Shown: positions 45,788 through 59,652, counted from the first letter of the stretch. The stretch is 64,000 nucleotides of DNA from Colocasia esculenta (GCA_014218235.1 CM024753.1:189138348-189202347), one strand, 5' to 3'. Made by a program: numbers and translations. The notes: generated by a model from the letters alone, not told the origin.

Positions 45788-46479
45788 GCCAGCAGCGTAC
45801 TAGTACCTTTCTTTGGGACAGGCATAGTTATTAACTCATTACAAATATCGTTGGACCCCTAAGCTCTGATACCACTATAACGACTTGACCTCTTGGACCT
45901 CCCGCCAGGGACCCCGAAGGTCGTGCCACCACCCACGGATCCGAAGACCCGGAAGGGTTAGAATTTAGTCCAGTAAGATAAGCAATGAATTCAAATAATT
46001 ATAACAAGAAAGTTCGTACATTAATAAGGAAATTATGTACAACATGTCCCAAATAAAAGTACAGGTACAGAAAGAAAGGTGCAGTCCTTAAGGGGCATAC
46101 CCCGAGGACTTGCAAAAAGGCCACTCTTAAGGGGCCAGCAGCGTACTAGTACCTTTATTTGGGACAGCCATAGTTATTAACTCATTACAAATCTCGTTGG
46201 ACCCCTGAGCTCTGATACCACTGTAACGACCCGACCTCTCGGACCCCCCACTAGGGACCCCGAAGGTTGTGCTGCCACCCACGGATCCGAAGACTCGGAA
46301 GGGTTAGAATTTAGTCCAGTGAGATAAGTAATGAATTCAAATAACTATAACAAGAAAATTTGTACATTAATAAGGAAATTATGTACAACATGTCCCAAAT
46401 AAAAGTACAAGTATAGAAAGAAAGGTGCAGTCCTTAAGGGGCATACCCCGAGGACTTGCAAAAAGGCCACTCTCAACTC
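45788..46479 (-). repeat. 346-bp tandem duplication across the PBS/5' LTR junction of G
   Basis: Unit 1 is about 45788-46133 and unit 2 about 46134-46479. Each contains GGCCAGCAGCGTACTAGTACC, the primer site (45863-45874 and 46209-46220), and the first 260 bp of the LTR end. The outer unit joins the true LTR. The element therefore has two primer-binding sites and a partial U5 between them. Confidence 0.85.
46209..46220 (-). promoter_or_regulatory. Primer-binding site of element G (tRNA-iMet), LTR-proximal copy
   Basis: TGGTATCAGAGC on the sense strand, one base from the LTR at 46222. An exact second copy lies at 45863-45874, 346 bp further into the element. Confidence 0.85.
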
Positions 46480-46603
46480 ACGGTACAAGCGCTCATGCTC
46501 ACAACTCGCACTGCTGGAAACGCACGGTGAACAAGCCGCCACCACGACCGTCCCGCAACGAACTCCTGCCACAGCGAGTCCCTACCTAAATAGAGTAGGG
46601 GGG

Positions 46604-46625
46604 TGAGCCTCGCGAACAAGGCTCA
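46604..46625. other. LTR hairpin, element G 5' LTR copy
   Basis: TGAGCCTC, loop GCGAAC, AAGGCTCA: as in the other G LTR except one T-to-C change that removes the innermost pair. Confidence 0.65.
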
Positions 46626-48140
46626 GTAGGGATAACCAGTCCCTTACCAGCCAGAGCAGCAGGAACTCCAACAAAAGCGGAAGCAAACTACTCTAGAAAG
46701 TAGTAAAGCAAGAAAACACCTATTGCAGAATACTACAAAGTAGCAGAACTGAGTAATGCCACGACCCATAACCAGGGTCGGGCCAAACACAACTCCCGCA
46801 GAACCAGCAGAGTCAAACACAATGCGGAAGCAACACCTCGGCACGCACCCGCCGAGACATAGAAGCTCACGGAACACCGGAGCAACCACGTGAGACCAGA
46901 GTCTCACGACACAAGCACCCAACATCCCAGACCTCCACGAGGTCGGGAAGGAACAACCAGGTGTCACCATGAGAGACACCGAGCAACCACGTGAGAAGGA
47001 ACGTCTCACCATAGGCACGGCCACCTCAGACCTCCACAAGGTCGAGGGCCCACAAGCGGAACCACCCTGCACCTCGGACATGCCACGAGGTCAGGGAACT
47101 ACACCCTACAGTGCCACCACGGACGGCACCAAGGAACAACTTACAAAACCAACAGTTGGGTGCCTGCACCAGGCACCCTGAGAGAACCCGCAGAACGGAA
47201 GCCACTAAACACGGCCCACAAGGCCAACCCAACGGAGCCCACGAAAACTAGACACGGCAAGGCTAAAACCCCCGTGCAGGCAAGGGCAATGAGACTCACT
47301 TAGAAACAATGTGAGAAACTCTGTCACAGCAAGAGCAACCAAGCCACTACTATAGGCAACTAAGAGGAGGACACACTGTCCACACCTCCAACTCGCCAGC
47401 CGCTGACTCCTGCCTACAACCTCCCTAGGTAGAGTGAGGCTAGAGAGCCACAGCAGAGAACAACACAACCAACCACCGCAGCCCAACCGAGCTGCGGCCC
47501 CATACCTACCCTCCCTATGCGGCTCCAGAACCAATGCAGAGCGAGGCAGTGACAAGGACTAACTGGTCCGCACCAGAAGAACACCTCAACCACCTCGGAG
47601 ACACAGACCAGCTAAGGGAGCTCCACAAGCGACTCAACACCGCTGCCCACCACCGTTTTCCCCTCAGCTCTGAAGTCCGCCACACTAGGCTGTCAACTCG
47701 AGCACGCTCATAGCCTGGAGAACTCCCTCAACAGGCTCCCGAGGATGGGGGTCCCAAGAAACGGAGACAACCTCTGAACGGGACAAGCCCTCAAGTGCAG
47801 AGCACCGGGCAAAAGAGAACAGGCGGGGCAACCACCACAGAAACCGACACAGCTGGCTTGTAACCAAGACATGCACAGGCATGCACGGCACCCCCCCCTC
47901 CGGAAACCCCCAGAAGGGCCGTCGGACAACACCGGCACACACGATACGACCCGAGAAATCGGAACACCACCAAACAAAATAGAAACCATCGCTCTTCTAA
48001 TAATCGATTGACCGACAGACAATCGATTATTAGACAGACGCGAGTCTCCTAGCACCGCCGCTAGGACACGGCCACGAAGGTGTCACCTTCGGTCCCTGAA
48101 TGCAGCGAGCCAACCTGCCGCATTCCCTACCAGAAGGTCC

Positions 48141-48350
48141 CACCACAAGAAAATGCAGCATTACCGACGGATGTTTCCGACGGATACATTTCCGTCGGAA
48201 TTACCGACGGATATTCCGACGGAAAAATTTCGGTCGGAAAATCCATCGGAACTTCTGACGGAAATATGTCCATCGAAAATATCCGTCGGTACTTAAATAT
48301 TACCTACGGATATTCTGACGGAAATATGTCCGTCGGAAGTGCCGTCGGTA
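48141..48350. repeat. Left subterminal CCGACGGA array of the CACTA
   Basis: About ten direct and inverted copies of CCGACGGA or close variants (CTGACGGA, TCCGTCGG, CCATCGGA) within 200 bp. These are probable transposase-binding sites. Confidence 0.8.
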
Positions 48351-48393
48351 AAAAGGCCTTTTTCCCTCTCTCGCCATCCCCACGAAACCCACC

Positions 48394-48502
<109 letters not shown>

Positions 48503-48640
48503 GCTCGCCACTGCGCCCCTCGCCGCTCGCCGCCGCGCCCCTCGCCGCTTGCCGCGCCACCGCCGGCCGCCCCGACCGCCGCCCGCTTTCGCCGTGCTCC
48601 GCCACCGTTGCCGCCATACCACTGGGTATGTGCATCCCCC

Positions 48641-49110
48641 CCTCCCCCTCTCTTCCCCAACCCCGCCACCTCCCTCCGGCAACCGGCGACCCACCCCCTG
48701 TCGGCCCCCCTCCCCCTCTCGTCCCAGCCCCCCTCCCCTGTCACCCCCCCTCCCCCTCCCCGTCCTAGCCCCCCCTGTCGCCCCCCCTCCCCCTCCATTC
48801 CCCACCTCTGCCACCCCCTCCCTGTCGGCTCCTCCTCCCCCTCCAGTCCCAGCCCCCCTCCCCTGTTGCCCCCCCCACCCGGCCCCCCTCCCCCCTCCTG
48901 GAAGCCCCCCTCCCCTTCCCAACCCCCACCTGGCCCCCCTCCCCCTCCTGTAGCCCCCCTCCCCCTCCCAACCCCCACCCGCCCCCCTTTGGGCCCCCCC
49001 CCCCTCCTGTCAGCCCCCCCCCCCTCCCACCCGGCCCCCTTTGGGCGATCCCCTTCCCCCTCCTGTCAGCCCCCCTCCCCCTCCCAACCCCCCCACCCGA
49101 CCCCATCCCC
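48641..49110. repeat. C-rich minisatellite (G-quadruplex-prone on the minus strand)
   Basis: Irregular tandem units of about 30-45 bp built from CCCCCCTCCCCCTC, CCTGTC(A/G)(C/G)CCCC and CCAACCCCC. A related block recurs at 50645-50770 within the same transposon. The minus strand has dozens of G runs of four or more. Confidence 0.8.
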
Positions 49111-50449
49111 CTCCTAAGTATAGGTTTGATAAATATATATTTAGATTTCATAATGATAAATATACTTATAAATTACTGATTCATAATATCATATTCATAT
49201 TTATCTAATTACTGATTTTCAATAACATATTCATACATGTTAGATTACAAATTTCAAATATCATATTCATACCTGTTAAATTACATTCATACTTATCAGA
49301 ACATATTCATATTTATCATATTTCTGATTCCAATTTACATATTCATACTTAATAGATTGCTTATTTCAAATAACATATTCATACTATATTTATATTCAGA
49401 TTACTGATGTCATAACTCATAAGCATTTCATATTTAGATTCTGATTATTGAATTCAAAGTTTTTAGCTTATCATAATCGATCTCATATTTGGCTTGACCA
49501 ACGGCACATATCAAATATAATTTCAACATATCGAATCATATTCTAAATCAGATATTTAGGCCTCAAATAAAATTCTCATATGCAAATTCATATATTTAGG
49601 TCAAATACCTTATTAATCATACCAAAACAAATTATTTAAGCATATGCTAGGCATGTATCCAACCACAACATAAGGGGTCAAAACACACATACACCTTAGC
49701 ACTTAGATGATAGTGCCTCGATCTTACTCGATTAGCCAAGAATGGGAGTCATTTACCCCACTATCCACCAGACTATCCCAAGTGGAGTCTAGCTTCTGGA
49801 TTTTGAAAACAAAAAGTCCGTCATCCTCAAACTAAATGACCTCTCATAGTGGACACTAGCTACAAGTTTAGTCCACACCCTCCTTAGATGACACTATCCA
49901 TATGTTCGTTTTATAAATCATAGTTTAGTTGAATCTTACTTAACAGCGATTATATTTCCTATAATCAAATAAGAACCATCTTCATCTTATTTTCATTTTA
50001 ATTATAAACCATTTATAAACTAAATGATTCAAATAATTAACTTAACTTATATCTTCAAATTCAAATACATAATATTATCATAGTTATCATATAACTTACA
50101 ATTTAAATGTGACATAATATACTTCTAATATGCATATATAGAAGTACGATTTCACATAACAAAATAGAATTAAAACAACATAATACCAACTAATATGCTT
50201 TTAGTTCATTATATGCCTACCTCTGGGTGAACTCCCAAATTAGATCCAAACGGCCCTAAAGCTTGCTAACGTAAGTTCCTATTTCTCCCTTGAGTCTTGT
50301 TTTATAACCCCACATGCCCTGATGCTAATGGCCAATTATTGGGACAACTATTAAGTTCTACTAGTAGTATTTCATAACAGAATCGAGTCTCAAATCTGGT
50401 CTGCAATATACAAATTGAGTCTCAAATATTCAAATATTAAATTGACTCC
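49111..50449. other. AT-rich filler inside the CACTA
   Basis: No gene recognised. The first 500 bp repeat ATTCATA(C/T)TTATC-like words at roughly 35-60 bp intervals; the remainder is ordinary AT-rich sequence. It may derive from introns of an ancestral transposase gene. Confidence 0.4.
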
Positions 50450-50640
50450 CTAAACATAGGAGAATCGACTCCTAGAAACATGGGAGAATCAACTCGCAAA
50501 ACATAAAAGAATCCATTCCTAGAAATATGGGAGAATTGACTCCTAGAAACATCAGAGAATCGACTCTCAAAATACAAAAGAATCAATTCCTCAAAACATG
50601 AGAGGATTGAGTAAAAAACACAGGAGAACCGACTCTAAAA
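50450..50640. repeat. Minisatellite with GAGAATCGACTCCTAGAAAC-type units
   Basis: Seven to eight imperfect units of about 24-27 bp (GA(A/G)TCGACTC, or a variant, followed by a CATAGGA/CATGGGA stretch) immediately before the second C-rich block. Confidence 0.65.
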
Positions 50641-50644
50641 AACA

Positions 50645-50770
50645 CCCGGCCCCCCTCCCCCTCCTGTCAGCCCCCTCCCCTCCCAACCCCCCACCCGGCC
50701 CCCCAACCCCCCACCCGGCCCCCCTTTGGGCGATCCCCCTCCCCCTCTTGTCAGCCCCCCTCCCCCAACC
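50645..50770. repeat. Second C-rich block of the CACTA
   Basis: It shares CCCGGCCCCCCTCCCCCTCC and CCCCTTTGGGCGATCCCC with 48920-49080, so it is a duplicated piece of the first block 1.6 kb away. Confidence 0.75.
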
Positions 50771-50846
50771 GGCAGAGAAAGGCCCATGATGCAAAAGAGT
50801 ATATATATATATTGGATCTCATGTGACTAACCTTCAGGTTCAATCT

Positions 50847-51207
50847 AAAGAAAACTCAAATGTAAGGGATCAGAACAAGCAACACGGGGGTTCAAAATCA
50901 CAGATAGGAATCTGATCGATGTGTCGTTCGCTCCGACATGACCGGGTGGGTGAAACTGACGTGTAGGAACTGACAGAATCCTAATTGGATTCTCGGATTG
51001 GGTTGGGCGTTCAAATCACTAATATAAAGAAAACTCAAATGTAAAGGATCAAAATAAACAACCTGGGGATCCAAAATCACAAATAGGGATCCGATCGGCG
51101 TGCCGTTCACTCCGACACGACCGGGTGGGTGAAAGTGGCGTGTAGGAACTAGCGAAATCCTAATTGGATTCCCAGATTGGGTTAGGCGTTCAAATCACTA
51201 ATCTAAA
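50847..51207. repeat. 179-bp tandem repeat in the CACTA
   Basis: Two full copies (from 50847 and 51026) and the start of a third (51205). Shared landmarks are AAAGAAAACTCAAATGTAA, GACCGGGTGGGTGAAA and CTAATTGGATTC. Copies differ at roughly a tenth of sites. Confidence 0.8.
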
Positions 51208-51322
51208 GAAAATTAAAGTATAAATGATCAAAAATAGTTTCTAATTAAACTTGATAAATAATCACATATTTTAAATTTAATTTTTGAAAATAATATATGT
51301 ATATTAATTTTTATTAATATAG

Positions 51323-51388
51323 GATCCACCTCCGGCACCTGACGATCATGAGGCGGGGACAACAGACGATCCAGCAGACTTGTCATGA
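51323..51388 (+). pseudogene. Possible terminal exon remnant of a CACTA-encoded protein
   Basis: After TATTAATATAG, an acceptor-like site, 21 codons encode DPPPAPDDHEAGTTDDPADL then Ser and a TGA stop. Pro/Asp-rich last exons just inside the 3' end are seen in CACTA-encoded proteins. No upstream exon is recognised. Confidence 0.35.
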
Positions 51389-51540
51389 TTTTTAGTATTT
51401 ATTATTATGTATGATTTTATATTTGTTGTGTTTTATGATTTTATGTTGATTGTGAGTACTTGTTGTGAAATGTATGAATATTGTAGCATGTTTGAAAAAT
51501 CATTGTTATTTTTGTATTTAAAAAAAAGTATAGTAATTTT

Positions 51541-51962
51541 TTACAGATTTTTCGACGGATGTCGGACCGTCGAAAAATGTAGTTTACCGACGGAAATAAA
51601 CCATCAGCATTTCTGTCTAAAGTGCCGACGGATTATTTTCCGACGGATTTTTCTGTCGGAATTTACCGACGGAAATTCCGAAGGATTTTCTGACAGTTTT
51701 TGGTCGGCAAATACTGACCAAATTTTTGACAATATTTTCTGACGTTTTCTGTCAGAAATTACCGACGTAATTTCCGACGGAATATTCTGTCGATATTTTC
51801 GACGGATTTCTGACGAATTTTATTCCTGTCGGTAATTTCTGACCAGATATTTTCGACGGATCATTTCCGACGACCATTCGACGGAAAACTGTCGGAAGGC
51901 GCTGTTTCTGACGGATTGCCGTCGGATTGTGTCCGTCAGAAATGGCGCTTTTTCTCATAGTG
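51541..51962. repeat. Right subterminal CCGACGGA array of the CACTA
   Basis: Dense copies of CCGACGGA, TTCGACGGA, TCTGTCGGAA and related words over about 400 bp, ending in the terminal repeat. It is longer than the left array. Confidence 0.8.
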
Positions 51963-52984
51963 TCCTAAGGGAAACCCTGCCCTGGGGCACACGCCGACAC
52001 GCCAACCGTGGCCACAGAAACACTCGAGGCAAGCCAGATGCTGTCACGCCCTACCAAGCCGTCGCGATGATAACGCGACGGAGAGGGGCGCCGCGCCAAG
52101 CGCATTGCGACGGGACAGTGCGTCGCGACAAGAACTCTGTCGTGATAGGAAACTGGGTCGCGACACGACTCTTATCGCGACGGCTAACCGCGCCGCGATA
52201 AGGTCGCGTCCGACGGAGGCGACGCCTCCTCTGATGTCGCGACGCGCACTGCAGTCGTGACATCAGTCGGGAGGCAGACCGCCAGGATGCTACATCTCGG
52301 GGTCGCCACAACTACACCAAGCACACCATAGGGGGAGGGGAGCATGGGGAAAGCTTGTAAAACATGCAAAGAGGGCTCCAATCTACACCAACAAGTATGG
52401 GCACAAGAGATCCCTACTGAAATTGGAAGAACCGAACCCCAAAGGAGCCTTCATGAAGCCACGACCTCCTCCTCCTCGCTCCATGACAACGCTCCCGCTC
52501 CGCACACGAGCCGCCGACTGCTCCACCAAGCTCCAATGTCGGAGAAGGAAAGGAGGAGGCTTCCCCACCTCCGGGAAGGGAGGGAAGGAAGTAGGAGAGC
52601 CAAAAGAGGGAAAGGGGTGCCGACCAAGGCTTTTAGCCTTCGGCTCCCAGAATGCGACAGGGCGGGGCGTCAAGTTACCAACATTAACGCGACGACCACC
52701 CACACCGCGACCAGAACGCATCCCTCCTAGATGCCGCGACAACCAGACAGGACGTTCTGACACACCTGCCCTTCTGACAGGCGTCAGACGATCAAAAAGC
52801 AGAAACTTGTCACGACCCGTTGACCGGACGCGACAAGAACGCGACGCGACCACTGGTCGCGACATGGATGACTATCGCGACGGACAACTCCGTCACGACA
52901 CTAACGCATCGCCAAGGCCGGACGCGTTAGCGGCCAGTCATCCAAACACATAAAAGGGGAAACAGGAAAGCCCGAGATGTTACA

Positions 52985-53640
52985 ACACTCTCTTTAACTT
53001 GATTGCCCACCTGCTGCCAAAGAAGAGAGCAATCGCCATCTATAGCCACATTGTTCTGCTTCTTGTTGTTAATGTGGTAACACTTTGCACTGTGTTGTAA
53101 AGATGATGTGAATTGTCTATTAATCACCGCTCGCCACTGCCCATCGTCCATAAGAATGCCTCATTTAATTGCTAGGGTTGTATATCTTAATCTTCTATTA
53201 TAGATATAGAGAGAGGGGGGTGGGGGAATTAATCCACCTCACTTTTACTATTCTTCTGTAAATCTAGTAAGTCTTACACGTTTCCTATCAACGGAAACAT
53301 GTTGTAGCAGTCAGATAAACAATACTTTTAGATTAGATACTAATTACCAATGATGGCAAAAGCTATTTAATTCAGTTGTAAGATAGAGCTCTCATTGATC
53401 TATCTATGATGGTCTAATATGTCCTAATATCTCATTTTATGAGTCTGAGTTAAGTTTTACAACCCAATTTAAATATTTATGAGTTCAATCTAAAATTTTA
53501 TAATTTTTTAAATATATTTATGAGCCACTTGGTCCCTCCATCTGGTAACTAGGGTCTTAGATTGGCAATTCAATTCGGTAACAACCACTCTCGCTTGTGA
53601 ATGAACATTACCCTTGGGATAACACTAGCAGCTAACATTC
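52985..53640. other. Flank of G, start of a low-copy-looking region
   Basis: Composition changes to ordinary AT-rich sequence. A 53151-to-52993 minus-strand frame (MDDGQWRAVINRQF...) is preceded by ACCCTAGCAATT and could be a short exon cut by G. It matches nothing I recognise. Confidence 0.3.
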
Positions 53641-56600
53641 CTCCCTACCGCCATGGAGCAGGTGGTGCAGGTGAGCATACAGAAAAGCTTCAACTTTAGG
53701 CGCAAAGCCCAACACTAGTATTCCGCTGAAGTTTGCCCAGGAGCTCCATGGGATGAGAGGCTCTGCCGGGGCACCGATTACACTCTGATTCTTTCCCCGG
53801 TCATTGTTATTTCTGTACCTTCTCTGAGACACAACAGGATGGCAGTGCAACAAAAAATACGGGACGCCAACTACATTCCCCTTTCTTTTCCCCACCCTCT
53901 TTTGTATCAATCGATGTTGTGGTGGCACTGTTGCTGCCCGTGTCTTTTAGCATCTGTCCGCACACGGATACGCTCAGCTGATCCGTGAGACTGCACCTCC
54001 TGCTGGGTTTAGTCCTGCAGGGGGGAAGGGTGTGCTTGCTTTACCCAGTACTCAGATCCTCGGCTGCGGCGCCCTTCTCCCCTCATCCGCACCAGTCCTA
54101 ACTGTTGCAGCTTACTGCATGCTCTTCCTCCTTTCCCTGGGACTGTGCTCTAAGTTTCAATCTTTGCTTGAGTTGTTCTTAAGATGAAGCACTGATTGGT
54201 GATGAGCAATGCAGGCGCCACCATCGGAGATTCTCTTACTAAACACAGTTTCGGTTACCAGAAGATGTGGATCCTACCAATTAGCATTCACCAAGCTTCT
54301 TTAGTCTCGCTAGTTAATTACCAAGTCTGTCAGTTTGCAATACTGAAGGCAGGTTAGGCACCTTTGTAAACCCCAACCTTTTGTACTTGCAACAGCTCTT
54401 CCCTGGTTATGCATGGTATCAACTCCTTATGCAGGTCAAGTCCCACGAGCTGGTGCACTGCAGGGAGCTGATGAAAGGTTCCTCTGCCTGTCTTTGAGCT
54501 GTGGTAGGATGATTTAGGCCTCGAGCTGTTATGGCTGTGGAGGATGATTTTTTCCCTTTATTTCTTCTTCTTCTTCTTCTTCTTCTTCTTCTCTCTCTCC
54601 CTCTCCCCCCTACTCATATGTAGCTCTTCTTCTGGATCACTTTCAAGGAATTGTTCAGACTACTTTAGCATTTCACTGTGTAAAAAGAATGGAAGCACTA
54701 GCTAGGGTGCCGCTGGTGGCGCTCCCCCCTCTGCTTTTCCAAACCCAACAATACCTTTGGACCTAAGGTGTGATGATATCCAGGAAATCTAATCTAATGT
54801 GCAAGCTCTTTACGCCAGTCTAGCTACCTCTTTGGGGTTGGGGAAGGGGACCCCCTTTGTGAACTCCAAAGGCCCTCCCTCGCCGTGGGTGCCCCACCAA
54901 TCTACGCTGCCAACCCACACAATCTCATTGGAGAATATTGCAAATCCCTATAAGGAGCTATTTTTTTTGTATCTCCCGTATGGAGTGCACCTTTTATTCC
55001 TTCTTCCCTCAGTAACTTCATAACAATGCAGCCTTGGGATTCCCCTGGCAGGAAGAATGTGCCTAAGTCATAAAGTAATGTCCTATGTAGTGCATCCTTA
55101 ATAAGGTCTACATGGGTGACAGTGTGTAGATGAAGCTTGGGGATTGGTGTCTACCATCAAGGACGTTATCAAATGGATTTGGAGTCTTAAGGTTGATGAA
55201 GACCAAGCATTGTGGACAGGGTATTATATGTGTCCTAGCAACCTCTCAGGAAACAAATGCCCCTCTACTATATAGTTGTAGGTGTTGGACAAAGAAGGCC
55301 ATCACACCAGAGGCAACTACATGCACCAAGAATTATTACACGACCGTACACTGAGTGAGCACCCCTTACAATATTATCACCTCATCCAATGATGGGTATT
55401 TTACTTTTGCTCCCCCTTAACCCTGTCACAACGTACAAGGATTTCATTCCACGACACTACAAATTAAGGCCACTCGCAGCAGATCCCCGAAAAGGAGATG
55501 CATGCCTCGCTAATAGTGACAAGAAGAACGCTTTTACTGGCATTTAGTGTATTCACCTGTGCAAACAATGACCAAAATAATCAAGCAGCAAAAGAAATCT
55601 AATGTCATGATCCTTATATTTTCTTGTTTCTGCTGCCAATAGCATGAATCTTAATTATAGGATATGGTCATGAACACAGCGACATCTTTGATCTTAACTC
55701 GATCCTTTTCTTGTGTTGGATCGGCTCAGTCCTGGTCCTCTTTTTTCCTTTCTAACAATTTTGATGGAGAAAACGGGAAACCAACGGCGCTATCTCCACG
55801 ACACCAGCACCCATTCTGGTATTCTCCCACAGAGAGGTGCATAAAACAAGGTTTCTCATAATGAGACACTCTGGGAGACTGCATTTATTGCAACGGTCAA
55901 TCCTCTGTTCTAACACCGGTTAGGACAAACACCCTGCACATAAAGTAGGCACTTTAATCATCGGCAACCCCTGGCTTTGTGGTTTAGTGCTGGTATATGC
56001 CTGTGTGTGGGTGGTACCCTACTGCCCATTGCTAGAAGTATGTGAAGGAGCAAGACATGGTGAGCTCTAACCGTACTACAGAAATGGACATTCTCTCTTG
56101 GACAACTCAAACTGGGCATGGCTCTGCCCCCCCCCACTGTTTCGGTCAGAAATGGAGGGGGATAAGATTTAAGAGTCATTAGGGACAGGAATTCCTAACG
56201 CAAGGGAGCCATTAAGCTTGCCAGAGCTCTACCCAGAAGGACTTTTGTTTCCTAGTTGTTTGATAAAGAAGTGCTGCAACACTGATAAAGAGATATCAGA
56301 GCCAGGGCCAGGGATAAAGAGAAAGCTCATGACCACACACCGCCAACAACATCCCAGGACCCCACATAGGCCCCCTAAGGACAAATTATTTCTCTGACCA
56401 ACCAAGCCTTTACCAAGCCCAGACTCACCCACACAGATGATATCTCACATGCAGATGTGAACAGGCCTTCCCGGATTGACGCTGTTGGAGTCATCCCCAG
56501 AATCCCCTTTACATACTCTTGTGAAATAGGAGATGCCCAACTGTGAAAAAAAGCAAAGAGAGCACCGTCACCCTCTACCAGACAGCTTCACTTCGACCTT

Positions 56601-57769
56601 CCCTTTTCTCAAAGTAGTGAAAGTGATAAATCATAACAAGTATTGCAGGAGATCGCTCGAGTTTTCACATCCTTCTATAAGATTGCAAGGGAATGTGCGT
56701 GCATGGGGGCATCTGGTATGGGGCTCCTAGAGACAGCGACTTGAGCAGGGGCAGTAGCAGTGCCTTACGTTGGTGCAAGGATATCTTGAAGAAGGGAACG
56801 GTGGAGGGGGTTGATGATATGAATAGGATCATATAATTGCCTGTTGTTATATAGGTCAGCTAGTCATGCAGTGGCGAACTACAGGTTATATCATGTCACA
56901 TGAAATAATGTCCGCATGCTCGGCCTGTTAGAATCTGTTAAGACAACATCATATCATGCAATTAATTATACATAACATGCCTTCCTCTCTCTCGCCAATG
57001 TCTAGACAGGACATGCCTCTTTCCAAGTGATGGACTGATGATAAATAGTGGGATGTTCACATTCAAATCATCTCCAGTGTCCTAGAATAATATTTCTCAA
57101 CAACAGAACTACCTAGAGAAAGAGCACACTTGCATTTCAATTTCAAGATGGCTCAAATAAAATTTTAAATTAAATTTATAAATATTTAAGTTGGACTCAC
57201 AAAATCTATCGTGAACTCATAAAAATGACATGTTTAGGACACATTAGACCATCCTAGGTGGAAGAATAAAAGCTCTCTCTTCCAAATGAAATGCAAATTT
57301 ACTCTTATACTAAATATTTCTCTTCTCAATAGAGAGATAAGAGAAATACTAAACATCCGTCTTGTCTTGAATGAGTACCACTCAACCATCATGGTATTTG
57401 CCAAAGAGAAACTCTTATTGCCCGGGCGCAAAGTACTTCTCTTTGCCAAATGTCATGTTAGCCTCCACAACCTGCCCTTGGTCGATATTGGTCAATGCCA
57501 CCAATTATTGTCGTCACCGATGATTATAGCTACGGCCGCTCTAACATTATCATATCACAATGGCAAAACCGAATACTAAGTATTTCTCAAAAAAAGAAAT
57601 ACTTGTTGCACCTTTCAAAAATGCCCCGCCATTGGACGAGATGTGTGTCATGTGGGAAGCCGTCCACGTGGCATAAGTATAGGCCAACCATGTCCCGCGT
57701 CCCCTTATGCAACAAAATTTTCTCTTCTCAAAAAATAAACCTTAGTTAGTAATGTTCATCTTTCCACCG
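53641..57769. other. Long stretch without a recognised gene
   Basis: Mixed-composition sequence with only short open frames. A Kozak-like CCGCCATGGAGCAGG at about 53650 is followed after six codons by a donor-like CAG/GTGAGC. TCTTTTAG/C at about 53945 and GTTGCAG at about 54109 resemble acceptors. No protein family was recognised. A (TTC)n run lies at 54561-54593. It could be a spliced non-coding transcript, a decayed gene or plain intergenic DNA. Confidence 0.35.
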
Positions 57770-57898
57770 ATGACGAAAACCCTAAGACAAATTCGAAAGA
57801 GTCCTGCTCCAAAGAAGCGTGTGGGAGAGAGGAGGACCAAAATTAATCCCAACTTCCCATCGCGATTAAGGGCTTTTCTGAAAATTTTGAGAAGGTAA
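57770..57898 (+). CDS. Hypothetical 42-residue basic ORF
   Basis: ATG at 57770 in CCACCGATGACG, followed by AAAACCCTAAG. The product MTKTLRQIRKSPAPKKRVGE... has about 15 Lys/Arg in 42 residues. The stop lies inside AAGGTAATG, so it might instead be an exon ending at a GTAATG donor. I do not recognise it, and a chance ORF is quite possible. Confidence 0.2.
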   Translation: MTKTLRQIRKSPAPKKRVGERRTKINPNFPSRLRAFLKILRR

Positions 57899-59447
<1,549 letters not shown>

Positions 59448-59652
59448 CAGTGGCGGAGCCAGGGGTAAGAGGGGGCAATTGCCCCTCTTTAATTTTTCGC
59501 ATATTTTTTTTTTAATTTTTTGAGTGAATTAAATTGATGGGTATGTAATTTTTTTAAAAAAACATTATTAATTACCCCCTCTTATTTAAGTATTTATGAA
59601 CAATTAATCTTATTAATTATCTCCCTTCTAAATATTTTTAATTCCGCCACTG
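59448..59652. mobile_element. hAT-type MITE, 205 bp
   Basis: Termini are CAGTGGCGGA and TCCGCCACTG. The perfect 8-bp duplication ATTGCAAG lies at 59440-59447 and 59653-59660. The CAGTGGCGGAGCCAG start is widespread in plant hAT MITEs. The interior is AT-rich with GGGGGCAATTGCCCCT near the left end, itself a palindrome. Non-coding; it needs a hAT transposase in trans. Confidence 0.92.

Larger units (their letters stand above)
41958..46221 (-). other. Non-coding interior of element G
   Basis: CA-rich on the plus strand, about 4.2 kb. No gag or pol motif on either strand despite many open frames, whose products are Trp/Cys/Val-rich (minus) or Thr/His/Lys-rich (plus) from base composition. It contains internal repeats (two roughly 190-bp copies near 42470-42735; a 185-bp tandem at 44758-45220) and a duplicated PBS region. 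Confidence 0.65.

Noticed and set aside
39439..47555. Many 60-160 residue frames in the LTRs and interior of G
   Set aside because: They overlap on both strands, are not in the order of any retroelement protein and reflect GC- and CA-rich composition. Pairs recur only because the LTRs recur.
53650..53670. ATGGAGCAGGTGGTGCAG followed by GTGAGC as a real first coding exon
   Set aside because: Start and donor contexts are attractive, but no downstream exon or protein family could be recognised; kept only as a remark.
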